Part shown: in pieces, positions 7,966 to 16,571 of the stretch
Layout of the letters: each line of letters opens with the position of its first letter
How positions within the stretch are numbered: position 1 is the first letter of the stretch
NCBI GenBank assembly: GCA_964420925.1
Contig: CAYQVB010000155.1
Span: forward strand, 1 to 64,000
Direction of reading: 5' to 3'
DNA length: 64,000 nt
Origin: JAJEAD01 sp964420925
GTDB lineage: Bacteria; Pseudomonadota; Gammaproteobacteria; HK1
Translations under genes and position numbers: made by a program
The notes under the pieces: model-generated
The model's input: the letters and a program-made list of their open reading frames with translations, nothing else
Told to the model about the DNA's origin: nothing
Database searches by the model: none

Positions 7966-8895
7966 ATGCCCCTATTTCATACCCACATCGTCGTCGACTG
8001 GTCGGCCCGATCGCAGCCCAGTCCGGCGCGGCCCGGCAAGGACTCGATCTGGTGGGCCCTCGCCCGGACCGATGGCGGCAAGAATACGGCACCCGAGTAT
8101 GCCCGCACGCGCCATGAGGCGGTCCGCCGCCTCGCCAAGTTGTTAGCGGACGAGCTCGACGCCGGCCGGCGCGTGCTGGTGGGCTTCGACTTTCCCTTCG
8201 GCTACCCCGCGGGCGTGGCCAGGCACTTGACGGGCAGGCCCTCAGGCCTCGCTCTCTGGGACTGGCTGGCCGAGCGCGTCGAGGACCGGGCGGACAACGG
8301 CAACAACCGGTATGAGGTCGCGGCAGAGATGAACGCCTCCTATCCCGGTCTTGGCCCGCTCTGGGGTCGCCCGCCGTCATGGTCCCTTCCGGCGATCCCG
8401 CACAAGGCATCGGCGCGCACCCGGCGGGACGCCCACCCTCCGGAGCGACGCATCGCCGACCGTCATGCCACGGGGGCCAAGACCGTATGGCAGCTCGCCT
8501 ACGCGGGCTCCGTCGGATCCCAGATGCTGCTGGGTCTGCCGGCGCTCGAGCGACTCATGGCGGACCCGTCGATACGGCGGCGCTGTGCCGTCTGGCCCTT
8601 CGACACCGGACTGCACCTACCCGACGCGCCCGCGGTGCTCGCCGAGATCTATCCTTCTCTCCTCCGGCGGGAGATCGCGTTGCAGAAGGGTGACGACGAG
8701 ATTCTCGACCGCGCTCAGGTGCGGGTGAACGCAGACGCCTTCGCCCGGCTGGACACTCACGGCGGGCTCGCGCCTCTATTCGCCGGCACCGAATCACTCT
8801 CCGCCCGCGAACGGCGTCTGGTGGAGCGCGAAGAGGCCTGGATCCTCGGCCTCGGCCACGTCGATGCGCTCCGGCGCGCGCTCGCGCCCGGGTAA
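7966..8895 (+). CDS. DUF429-like RNase H-fold protein
   Basis: A 309-residue cytoplasmic protein. It begins MPLFHTHIVVDWSARSQPSP, with the early Asp (VVDWSA) typical of RNase H-fold proteins annotated as DUF429 or as an unnamed cobalamin-cluster-associated family. A second acidic strand, RRVLVGFDFPFGYP, follows near residue 70, as in those families. The C-terminal part (GAKTVWQLAYAGSVGSQML, then VWPFDTGLHLPDAPAVLAEIYPSLL) carries the E-I-Y-P/W-P-F pattern also seen in DUF429-type proteins. Function is unknown; a nuclease- or hydrolase-like activity is only inferred from the fold. It sits between an ATPase fragment and a symporter fragment, so it looks like inserted cargo. Confidence 0.6.
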   Translation: MPLFHTHIVVDWSARSQPSPARPGKDSIWWALARTDGGKNTAPEYARTRHEAVRRLAKLLADELDAGRRVLVGFDFPFGYPAGVARHLTGRPSGLALWDWLAERVEDRADNGNNRYEVAAEMNASYPGLGPLWGRPPSWSLPAIPHKASARTRRDAHPPERRIADRHATGAKTVWQLAYAGSVGSQMLLGLPALERLMADPSIRRRCAVWPFDTGLHLPDAPAVLAEIYPSLLRREIALQKGDDEILDRAQVRVNADAFARLDTHGGLAPLFAGTESLSARERRLVEREEAWILGLGHVDALRRALAPG

Positions 8896-8935
8896 GGAGT
8901 CGGGCCGAAGCGGGTCAGCCGCCCCGCCGCCGCTC

Positions 8936-9076
8936 TCAGAGTCGGCGCTCGCCCGCAGGCTCCGGGATCGACTGCGCGGGCGCAGTAGAGAAGTCCAGCT
9001 TGCAGGCGAGCAGCCAGATCATGACCACGCCGAGCGCCCACCGGAGGACCTGCCATGCTCAGAGCAAAGGCGTGCC
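8936..9076 (-). pseudogene. Duplicated 3' end of an SSS symporter
   Basis: Read on the minus strand, this encodes GTPLL, a stop, then WQVLRWALGVVMIWLLACKL and DFSTAPAQSIPEPAGERRL. It aligns without gaps to the last 45 residues of the intact symporter (GTPSLWVWQILWWALGVVM...DFSTAPAQAIPDREGERRF) and includes its stop position. An internal TGA confirms decay. It lies just downstream of the Ldh-family gene, so an ancestral second symporter probably ended this operon. Confidence 0.8.
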
Positions 9077-9127
9077 CTTTTGCCGATCCGGTCGGATGCC
9101 CGTGACCGGGGCCGTATCCAGAAGCGA

Positions 9128-10192
9128 CTATGCGTGCCGCAACCGGGAAGAGATGGGCACCTCCACTCCAAGCTCGCCGGCCAGTCCAGTCAGGCGCTCC
9201 CAGGTCGCGGGGGCGATCTCGATGCCCCCCCGCCGGTTCTTCGTGGTGCGGAGGTATTCGATCTCGCCCGGATAGTAGACCCGCTCGATTCCGGCCATGG
9301 TCGGCGTCGAGCGAAGGTACTCCGAGAACTCCGTCACTTCGGCCTTGAACTCCTCGATGGGGCGAAACGCAGCGACGTCGAAGACCGCCATGAACACGCC
9401 GTCGTTGTGGCGACCGCTCGGCTCGACCCCGAATCCGAGACCGGTGAGGATGCCGGAAAAGATCTCGACCATCGCCGCGAGGCCGTATCCCTTGTGGCCC
9501 TCCGACCCCCCGAGGGGGAGCAATGCCCCGCCCTGCGAGACCGCCCGCGGATCGGTGCTCAGGTTGCCGTGCGCGTCGATGACCCAGCCCTCCGGCACCC
9601 TCTGGCCTCGCGCAGCCGCCACGTCCAGCTTGCCGCCCGCCGCCGCCGCGGTGGAAATGTCGATGAAGAAGAGTCCCTCCAGGTTCGACGGCATCGCGAT
9701 GCAGATCGGGTTGGTGCCGAGGCGCGCTTCGCGACCGCCGAAGGGAGCCACGCTCTTCGGCGAGCGCCCGGAGTCCGCGGTGACCAGGGCGATCATGCCC
9801 GCGCGGGCCGCCATCAGCGAGTAATCGGCCAGCCGTCCGATGTGTCCCTGGCGGCGCACCGTCGTCGCCGCGACCCGGTGGCGGCGCGCTTTCTCGATGC
9901 TCAACTCCATCGCCCGTTCCGACACCGAGAAGCCGAAGCCCCAGTGCCCGTCGATGACGGTGGTCGTCGCGCTCTCTTCGACGATCTCGAACTCCGCGCC
10001 GGGGACGATGTGCCCCCGCTTCATCCGTTCGATGTAAAGGGGGATGTTGATGATCCCGTGGGAGTCGTGGCCTGCAAGGTTCGCGCCGACGCAGTGCCGC
10101 GCCACCACTTCCGCCTCACCTTCCAGCGCACCTGCCGCGCGCAGCAACTCCCGGGCGAAGGCTTCCAGCGCAGATTCGGCGAGGCGGGGCAT
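9128..10192 (-). CDS. Ldh-family malate/L-lactate-type dehydrogenase
   Basis: A 354-residue member of the NAD(P)-dependent Ldh_2 family, which includes malate, L-sulfolactate, ureidoglycolate and delta1-piperideine-2-carboxylate reductases. Visible signatures are the N-terminal ANLAGHDSHGI (conserved His of the active site), GHIGRLADYSLMAA, the FGGREARLGTNPICIAMPS loop and GHKGYGLAAMVEIFSGILTG near the C-terminus. It starts 16 bases after the CapA-like gene on the same strand and is last in the unit GGT, PrpD, CapA, Ldh. Substrate is a 2-hydroxy or imino acid. In this context the oxidation or reduction of a gamma-glutamyl breakdown product is plausible but unproven. Confidence 0.85.
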   Translation of the reverse strand: MPRLAESALEAFARELLRAAGALEGEAEVVARHCVGANLAGHDSHGIINIPLYIERMKRGHIVPGAEFEIVEESATTTVIDGHWGFGFSVSERAMELSIEKARRHRVAATTVRRQGHIGRLADYSLMAARAGMIALVTADSGRSPKSVAPFGGREARLGTNPICIAMPSNLEGLFFIDISTAAAAGGKLDVAAARGQRVPEGWVIDAHGNLSTDPRAVSQGGALLPLGGSEGHKGYGLAAMVEIFSGILTGLGFGVEPSGRHNDGVFMAVFDVAAFRPIEEFKAEVTEFSEYLRSTPTMAGIERVYYPGEIEYLRTTKNRRGGIEIAPATWERLTGLAGELGVEVPISSRLRHA

Positions 10193-10208
10193 TGCGAGCT
10201 CGAACCTG

Positions 10209-11594
10209 CTACCGAGACGCCCGGATCAACCCGATCTCTTCGCGAATCTCGACGTCGGTGCCGAAAGGAGCCGAGAGGCGCCGGAAGAGCTCCAGCACCT
10301 CGCGCGCCACCTCCCCGCGCGCAAGGAGCGGGCGTCCCCGCTGAGAGCGCGCTCTCTTGAAGCCGAGGTCGATCGGGTAGAGCCGTATCTCCTTCAGTTC
10401 ACCGGCCGCGAAATCGACCACCGCCACCGCGTTTCGCCAGCGAAAGGCCGCCGCCGCATAGTCCAGCCACTCGCCGAGATGCTCCCGTCCGGAACGGGCG
10501 TCGTAGTAGTCGGCCGGCGTCGCCTCCGGCCCGAGCGACGTCTTCTTCAACGCCTCCCACTGCGCCCTGCTGACGGTCTCGTTCTCGAAGATCAGGTGCC
10601 CGAGGGAGTAGAAGATCGGCTTTCCCCGGTAGATCTCGATTCCGCGGTCGAGATGCGGACCGTGGCCCGAGAACACGTCGGCCCCCGCGTCGATGCAGGC
10701 ACGCGCGAAGTCGACCACCATGTTCGAAGGATCGTCGTCGGTCTTTCCCTTCTCGTGCGTATGCATGCTCACGATGACCCAGTCCGCCTGGCGGCGTGCG
10801 TCGCGAATCCGCTGAAGGTTCCCTTCACGGTCTTCCTCGTTGACGAAGTGATGGATCTCGAAAGTCTCCCCCAGCATGATGGGATTGCCGTTGGGATCGG
10901 TGTACTGATACTCGTCGTTCAGATTGGGCAGATGGAAGCGCGTGTCGGTGTCTTCCGGCATCTGCCCCTGCCACGCGGGATTGGCGGCGCGATAAGCCTT
11001 CTGCGCCTCGAAGCCCAGCTCCCTGCTCATCCTGCGCAGCGCGTCGAAGACGGGCCGATCCACCGTGTACCCCGTGGTGTAGCGGAGAAGGTTGGCGCCC
11101 GGACGGCCCTTCCCGTCACGCCATTGCTCTCCGGCCCGCATGCCCTGAGGACCCGAGGACGTAACGGAGATCAGCGCCACGCGACCCCTCGGTGTATCGA
11201 GGTACGCAGGAGAGCGCGCTTCGCTCAAGTCACGCCCGGTTCCCGCATGCGGCATGCCGTACTGGTCGAGATACTTCAAGTTGGTGAGCACCCCGTTCTC
11301 GCCGAAGTCGTAGGCATGGTTGTTGGCACAGGCCACCATGTCGATTCCCAGGAATGCGAGCTCCTCGATCAGTCCTGGTTCGGCACGCATGTGGGTTCCC
11401 CCGGAGGTCGTGGTGGGGGGATCCTCGTAGTTGTGGAAGAGTATCTCGGCGTTGGTGACAGTGACGTCGCTCCCGCGCAACAGCTCCACCAGCTCGAGGA
11501 AGTCCGGCTCCCGAAAGACCGACAGCTTCCGCGTGATGATCGAATCTCCGGTCAGGATGATCCGGAAGTCGCCACTCTCTGCGCTGTACAGCAT
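10209..11594 (-). CDS. CapA-family metallophosphatase-like protein
   Basis: This 461-residue protein belongs to the CapA/PGA_cap family named for poly-gamma-glutamate capsule synthesis. Signatures are ILTGDSIITRKLS at the N-terminus (calcineurin-like Asp), VTVTNAEILFHNYE, DMVACANNHAYDFGENGV (Asn-His metal ligands), VIVSMHTHEKGK and ADVFSGHGPHLDRGIEIYRG. There is no signal peptide or membrane anchor, unlike capsule CapA, and it is longer than the usual 300-400 residues. It sits between MmgE/PrpD and Ldh genes in a gamma-glutamyltransferase operon, so hydrolysis of a gamma-glutamyl or phosphate bond in the cytoplasm is the more likely role. Confidence 0.8.
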   Translation of the reverse strand: MLYSAESGDFRIILTGDSIITRKLSVFREPDFLELVELLRGSDVTVTNAEILFHNYEDPPTTTSGGTHMRAEPGLIEELAFLGIDMVACANNHAYDFGENGVLTNLKYLDQYGMPHAGTGRDLSEARSPAYLDTPRGRVALISVTSSGPQGMRAGEQWRDGKGRPGANLLRYTTGYTVDRPVFDALRRMSRELGFEAQKAYRAANPAWQGQMPEDTDTRFHLPNLNDEYQYTDPNGNPIMLGETFEIHHFVNEEDREGNLQRIRDARRQADWVIVSMHTHEKGKTDDDPSNMVVDFARACIDAGADVFSGHGPHLDRGIEIYRGKPIFYSLGHLIFENETVSRAQWEALKKTSLGPEATPADYYDARSGREHLGEWLDYAAAAFRWRNAVAVVDFAAGELKEIRLYPIDLGFKRARSQRGRPLLARGEVAREVLELFRRLSAPFGTDVEIREEIGLIRASR

Positions 11595-11651
11595 GACTTC
11601 GCCCCGTGGGTCGCCAGGGAAGGAAACTGCCTGGAGGCCTCGCGCTTTCCC

Positions 11652-13019
11652 CTACGTTCCGGTGCACGTCTCGAGCAACGGGAGCAGATTGTCCGACTCC
11701 TCGACTCTGGACACCAGAGAGACGACCTGTTCTGCTCGCCCGCTGCCGATCACCGGATCGGCGAGGCGTCGAAACTTGCCGCGCAGACGCCGCCACTGAA
11801 GGTCGAGATCCTCCGCGGGCCGACCGACGTTGACGTGCTTCCTTAGAACCTCCCCGTTGCTGAGATGCACCCGCACTTCGGTCCAGTACCGCGCATCGAC
11901 TTCTTCGCCTTCGAGCTCAATCCGGTCCCGAATCTCGATCAAGTCCTCCCGGGCTGCGGTGGCCGCGGTGTAGGCGCGGGAGTCTCCGGTGTCGACGCCC
12001 GCAAGGACCATCGCGAGCAGGTGCCGGAGGGAGAACTTGATCTCCGCTCCGGTCCGGGGATCGGGAATGTTGCAGGCGGCCAAGTCGAGGCGCGGAATCC
12101 TCACACGAACCAGGCGGACGTCATTCGGAACGATGCCGTGCCGGTCCCGCAGCGCACCCGCCGCCTCAATTGCGGCATGGGTGAGAAAGCAGGCCGCATG
12201 GTGCTTGAAGAGATTGGATTCGACGGCGAGAGCACCTCCCGCTCCGGGCAGCGGCCCGAACTCGAAGGTGGTGGAGTGGGTGGCGGCGAAACCGTGGCGG
12301 CACGCCAGCGCCTCGGGGTTGCTGGTGAATCCCCGTGACGCCCAACGCGCCGCGAGCAGACCACCCATGGCGGCACGGCCCGCGTGCAGGGGCTTGCACA
12401 TGGTGCCGAACATGGACTGGAGACCCGAGGCCTGGGTCGCGGCAATCCCCAGTGCCATGACCGTCTCTTCCCCGCCGAGTCCGAGCAGCTTCGCCGCCGC
12501 CGCGGCCGCCCCGAAGGTACCGGCGGTTCCGGTCGCGTGCCAGCCCGCCTCGTCGTGAGAGCGGCCGACCATTGCTCCGACCTGACAGGCCACCTCGTAA
12601 CCGATCGCGAAGGCTTCGAGCACCTCGCGTCCGCCGCTGCGCCTCTGCTCCGCCAGGGCGAGCACCGCGGGGAGCACGGTGACCGAGGGATGTCCGCCCA
12701 TGCGGCTGTTCACGTCGTCGAAGTCGAGCGCGTGGGAGGCTGCACCGTTGATGAGCGCGGCAGTCGCGGGTGAGACCCGTTCACGCCTGCCGATCAGACG
12801 AGCCTCGCCGGTGCCCCCGTCTTCCACGGCGGCGTCGATCAGGATATCGACCAGAGGGTCGCCGCTCCCTCCGAGCGCCACTCCGAGCCAGTCGAACAAC
12901 GCGTGCCTGGCCCAGATTGTGGCGCGGGGGCTGAGTGATGGCGCGTCTCGCGCAATCCAGGCCGCGAGCGCTGCCGTCGGCGCCGCTTCTCGATCGCTCG
13001 AAGCGCCGGCGGCATTCAA
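11652..13019 (-). CDS. MmgE/PrpD-family protein
   Basis: Members include 2-methylcitrate dehydratase, cis-aconitate decarboxylase and many uncharacterised catabolic enzymes. The family core is clear: RHALFDWLGVALGGSGDPL near the start, INGAASHALDFDDVNSRMGGHPSVTVLPA, GYEVACQVGAMVGRSHDEAGWHATGT, then KPLHAGRAAMGGLLAARWA. The frame is open upstream to 13160, but that part overlaps the preceding gene and lacks family similarity. A TTG at 13019 behind AGGCAGGA gives 455 residues, the normal family length. The gene lies 55 bases after gamma-glutamyltransferase and 57 before CapA on the same strand. Substrate unknown. Confidence 0.8.
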   Translation of the reverse strand: MNAAGASSDREAAPTAALAAWIARDAPSLSPRATIWARHALFDWLGVALGGSGDPLVDILIDAAVEDGGTGEARLIGRRERVSPATAALINGAASHALDFDDVNSRMGGHPSVTVLPAVLALAEQRRSGGREVLEAFAIGYEVACQVGAMVGRSHDEAGWHATGTAGTFGAAAAAAKLLGLGGEETVMALGIAATQASGLQSMFGTMCKPLHAGRAAMGGLLAARWASRGFTSNPEALACRHGFAATHSTTFEFGPLPGAGGALAVESNLFKHHAACFLTHAAIEAAGALRDRHGIVPNDVRLVRVRIPRLDLAACNIPDPRTGAEIKFSLRHLLAMVLAGVDTGDSRAYTAATAAREDLIEIRDRIELEGEEVDARYWTEVRVHLSNGEVLRKHVNVGRPAEDLDLQWRRLRGKFRRLADPVIGSGRAEQVVSLVSRVEESDNLLPLLETCTGT

Positions 13020-13074
13020 GATTCCTGCCTCTTCACTGCATGAAGCGTACGGCGGCCGCTGGAGGAGGCGGACC

Positions 13075-14763
13075 TCAATCCACCCGGAGCGCCATGCCGT
13101 CACCGTAGGGAATGTCCGCGGCCCCCGACGCTTCACCACTCTCATCGAATCCGATCGCATGCACCGAGGCGATCTGGTAGCTGTAGGGGCTGCGGTGGAA
13201 GCGATAGCCGGCGGATTCCAGCTCCCGGTAGCGGTAACGCGGTATCCGCGCCGTCACCAGGATGGTGTCGCTCGTGGCGGAAAATCGGGGTGCGAGCACC
13301 GCCTCCTGCGGAGTCATGCCGAAGTCGACGAAGTTCACGATCGTCTGCAGCACTCCCATCGCGATCTGCGTGCCTCCGGGGGCGCCCAGCGCGAGCAGGG
13401 GCCGGCCCCGGTCGAAGAGGATCGTGGGGCACATCGAGCTGAAGCGTGACTTCCCCGGCTCGATGGAGCCCGTGCGGCCCGGCCGGGGATCGAACACCGC
13501 CATGCACCCGTTGTACATGAACCCGAGTCCCGGAGTAATCACCCCCGACATCATCCCCAAGGAATGCGTCATGGTGACGATGGCGCCCTGCCGGTCGACC
13601 ACGCAGAGATGGGTGGTCCCGGACGACTCGGGCAGCGCGAGCCTCTCCACGTGCCTCCTGCCGCCCTCCGAGATGAACGCCGCCTGTTCGGCCGCGTAGC
13701 CCTTGTCGGTAAGTCGGTCGAGAGGAACCTCCATGAATCGAGGATCGCCTACATGCGCGTCCTTGTCCGCGGTGGCGATCTTCATCACCTCGGCAAGGGT
13801 GCGGATGTACTCGGGAGAGTTGTGCCCCATGCCTCTGAGATCGAAACACTCGAGCATGTTGAGCATTTCGATCAGCATCACGCCGCCGCCCGGCGGCCGG
13901 TTGGTCGCGATGTCCAGGCCCCGGTACCTGCCCCACAGGGGCGTCGTGGTCTCGGTGCGGTACGCAGTCAAATCCTGCTTGCGCAGAAGCCCGCCGTTGG
14001 CCCGCATGTCCTCGTCGATCCGGTCCGCGACGTCTCCCCGATAGAAGGCATCCGGGCCTCCGGCGGCCACCAGCTCATAAGTCTCCGCCAGGTCCGGATT
14101 CCGCACCGTCTGTCCGACCGACAGAGGTTCGCCGCGTTCGTCGCAGTAGATGCGACGACCGTAATCGCTGAAGGCGAGGCGTTCGCTGACCTTCACCCGT
14201 CCCGGCACATTGTCCACGCTGCGGGTCCAGTAACCGTGCACTCCCGGCGTCACCACAAATCCTTCCCCGGCGATACGGATTGCGGGTGCAATTACGTCCT
14301 GCCAACCGAGCGACGCATAACGCGCGTGCACTTCACCGAGCGCCTTGAGCGTGCCCGGGGTGGTGATGGACTGGTAGCCGAGGTCGTTCACCGCCCCTTC
14401 GAGCACGAAGCCGAAGCCGTCGTCGGTCTCACCCAGAATCCGGTCCTGCCACATCGCCGGCGTGGCGGCGGCGGGAACCCGACCGTGAAAGTCCACAATC
14501 TCGTGCACCCCGCGCTCCGGCAGGTAGAGCTGCATGCTGCCGAAGCCCGCGACGCCGCACATGAGCGGGTCGACCACCGTCTGCACGAAGGCGCAGGCGA
14601 GGGCGGCATCCACCGCGTTGCCCCCCGCCCGCAGCACTTCCGCCCCGGCTTCCACCGCATCGGGCTGCAAGCTGACGATCATTGCACCTGGCACGCTTTC
14701 TCCCGGAACTCGGGCGCGGCTACCCGACGCACGCAATGTACGTGCCGCGGGCATATCGGTCAC
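13075..14763 (-). CDS. ggt: Gamma-glutamyltransferase
   Basis: A 562-residue Ntn hydrolase precursor. The N-terminal part carries GAMIVSLQPDAVEAGAEVLR, GGNAVDAALACAFVQTVVDP and GVAGFGSMQLYLP, all conserved in the family. Autocleavage should occur before the Thr in SSGTTHLCVVD (around residue 380), which becomes the catalytic nucleophile; the preceding RRHVERLALPE linker fits. TMTHSLGMMSGVITPGLGFMYNG and KSRFSSMCPTILFDRGRPLLALGAPGG follow. No signal peptide is seen, so unlike periplasmic E. coli GGT this one should be cytoplasmic. It heads a unit with PrpD, CapA and Ldh genes and is divergent from the ThDP enzyme across 94 bases. Confidence 0.9.
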   Translation of the reverse strand: MTDMPAARTLRASGSRARVPGESVPGAMIVSLQPDAVEAGAEVLRAGGNAVDAALACAFVQTVVDPLMCGVAGFGSMQLYLPERGVHEIVDFHGRVPAAATPAMWQDRILGETDDGFGFVLEGAVNDLGYQSITTPGTLKALGEVHARYASLGWQDVIAPAIRIAGEGFVVTPGVHGYWTRSVDNVPGRVKVSERLAFSDYGRRIYCDERGEPLSVGQTVRNPDLAETYELVAAGGPDAFYRGDVADRIDEDMRANGGLLRKQDLTAYRTETTTPLWGRYRGLDIATNRPPGGGVMLIEMLNMLECFDLRGMGHNSPEYIRTLAEVMKIATADKDAHVGDPRFMEVPLDRLTDKGYAAEQAAFISEGGRRHVERLALPESSGTTHLCVVDRQGAIVTMTHSLGMMSGVITPGLGFMYNGCMAVFDPRPGRTGSIEPGKSRFSSMCPTILFDRGRPLLALGAPGGTQIAMGVLQTIVNFVDFGMTPQEAVLAPRFSATSDTILVTARIPRYRYRELESAGYRFHRSPYSYQIASVHAIGFDESGEASGAADIPYGDGMALRVD

Positions 14764-14857
14764 GCGTTCCGTCGCCGCCCCCGAACGTCATCGAGCGCCA
14801 TGCCCCCGGATGATATTCTGCCTCGAGGATTGGGTCCGGCAGGGAGAGTCGCTGACG

Positions 14858-16465
14858 GTGGGAAAGACAGTAACTTGCGGAGAGGCACTGGTCCGCCTGC
14901 TGGCGGAGTACGACGTGGACACCGTGTTCGGCATTCCCGGCGTGCACACGCTGGACGTCTACCGGGGCATCGCGAACAGCAACCTGCGCCACGTCCAGCC
15001 GAGAAGCGAGCAGGGAGCGGGCTTCATGGCGGACGGCTACGCGCGGGTGAGCGGCCGGCCGGGAGTCTGCACCCTGATCACCGGCCCCGGAGTCACCAAC
15101 GCCTCGACGCCGATGGGACAGGCCTACGCCGACTCCATTCCGGTGCTCGTGGTCTCGAGCGCGAACGCGACCCGAACGCTCGGAAAGGGCTGGGGATGCC
15201 TGCACGAGATCCCCAGTCAGGAGGCGGTGACCAGGCCGTTGACCGCGCTCAGCGCCACCGCGCTCTCCCCCGAAGACGTGCCCGAGCTGGTCGGACAGGC
15301 ATTCTCGATATTCGCCTCGTCCCGCCCCCGGCCGGTGCATATCTCCGTGCCCATCGACGTGCTCGCCATGCCGGCTGCCGGAGACTGGAGCGCACGGAAC
15401 GTCGCGCAGCACGGCGCACCCGACCCGGCCTCGATCGAGGCCGCCGCGAAAGCGCTGTGCCGGTCCGAGCGGCCCTTGATCATGATCGGCGGCGGAGCGG
15501 TGGAAACCCGTGCGGGCAGCGCCGCGGAGCTCGCCGAGCTCGTCGGCGCCGGAATCGTTCCGAGCAACGCCGGCAAGGGCATCGTGCCCGACTCCCACCC
15601 CCTCAACCTCGGCACCAGCATGGTGAAAGAGGCGACCCAGGCCTTTGCCGCCGAGTGCGACGTGGTGCTCGCGATCGGCACCGAGCTCGCGGAGACGGAC
15701 AGCTACATCGATCGGCTGCCGATCCACGGAACGCTCATCCGGGTGGACATCGACGCCTCGAAGATCAACGACCTCTATCCCGCGGACATCGGCATCGTGG
15801 CCGACGCCGGGCAGAGCCTCGAGGCACTGCTCAGCGCCGTGAAGAAGCTGGGCCCCCGCCCCCGCGAAGACGCCGCGGAGCGGGTCGCGGCAGCGAGGCG
15901 TCAGCGCCATTCGAAGCTCACTCCCCTCGAACGGATACACCAGTCGATGTGGGACGCGGTGCGTGCGGCTCTTCCCGAAGATGCGGCGATCTTCGCCGAC
16001 ATGACACAGCTCGCCTACTCGGGCTGCTTCGCCATGCCGGTGGAGCAGCCGCGCACGTGGTTCCATGCGGCGGGTTACTGCACTCTGGGCTGCGCCCTGC
16101 CGATGGCCGTCGGCGCCAAGGTCGCGGCCCCGGATCGCGCGGTGGCGGCAATCGCCGGAGACGGCGGCTTCATGTTCACGGTGGGCGAGCTCGCGGCGGC
16201 CGCAGAGCTTCGCCAGTCGCTTCCGATCATCGTCTGGAACAACGACGGATACGCGCAGATCCGCGACGGCATGACGCGACGAGGCATCCCCCCGGTCGGG
16301 GTCGACTCCCTGAACCCCGATTTCCCGCTCCTCGCCCACGCCTTCGGCTGTGAAGGCATTCGCCCCGGCAGCCTCGAGGAAGTCAGCGATTCCATCGAGC
16401 GCGCCCTCCGCACCCCACGCCCGACCTTGATCGAAGTGCACCAGGACGCGGAGTGGCTCGCATGA
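14858..16465 (+). CDS. ThDP-dependent enzyme, 5-guanidino-2-oxopentanoate decarboxylase-like
   Basis: Thiamine-diphosphate enzymes of the acetolactate synthase type. A GTG at 14858 behind GGGAGAG gives 535 residues starting MGKTVTCGEALVRLLAEYDV. The Pyr domain holds FGIPGVHTLDVYRG and the catalytic Glu in RSEQGAGFMADGYARVSGRPG (E51). The ThDP-binding motif is AGDGGFMFTVGEL with the matching Asn in WNNDGYAQI about 25 residues later. The N-terminal pattern FGIPGxHxLxxYRG resembles AruI-type 2-ketoarginine decarboxylases more than true acetolactate synthases, and no FAD-site or regulatory-subunit gene is nearby. The guanidino assignment is a recollection-based inference. A phosphotriesterase-family gene follows at 106 bases. 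Confidence 0.75.
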   Translation: MGKTVTCGEALVRLLAEYDVDTVFGIPGVHTLDVYRGIANSNLRHVQPRSEQGAGFMADGYARVSGRPGVCTLITGPGVTNASTPMGQAYADSIPVLVVSSANATRTLGKGWGCLHEIPSQEAVTRPLTALSATALSPEDVPELVGQAFSIFASSRPRPVHISVPIDVLAMPAAGDWSARNVAQHGAPDPASIEAAAKALCRSERPLIMIGGGAVETRAGSAAELAELVGAGIVPSNAGKGIVPDSHPLNLGTSMVKEATQAFAAECDVVLAIGTELAETDSYIDRLPIHGTLIRVDIDASKINDLYPADIGIVADAGQSLEALLSAVKKLGPRPREDAAERVAAARRQRHSKLTPLERIHQSMWDAVRAALPEDAAIFADMTQLAYSGCFAMPVEQPRTWFHAAGYCTLGCALPMAVGAKVAAPDRAVAAIAGDGGFMFTVGELAAAAELRQSLPIIVWNNDGYAQIRDGMTRRGIPPVGVDSLNPDFPLLAHAFGCEGIRPGSLEEVSDSIERALRTPRPTLIEVHQDAEWLA

Positions 16466-16571
16466 TCGCCTCTCCCCGAGCATTCCAGTTTCGCGACCCG
16501 CATTGACACGGCATCCATGCGCTTCGCCAGCACCGCGTATCTTCACCAGGGCGACAGAGAGAGGGCCGACC

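Noticed and set aside
8864..10360. Long plus-strand frame opposite the Ldh-family gene
   Set aside because: Shadow of the Ldh-type gene; no family motifs, Arg/His/Asp-rich.
10044..11846. 600-codon plus-strand frame opposite the CapA-like gene
   Set aside because: Shadow of a gene with strong family motifs on the minus strand; no own start signal.
13564..16353. 929-codon plus-strand frame across GGT and the ThDP gene
   Set aside because: It overlaps two well supported genes in different frames and has shadow composition throughout.
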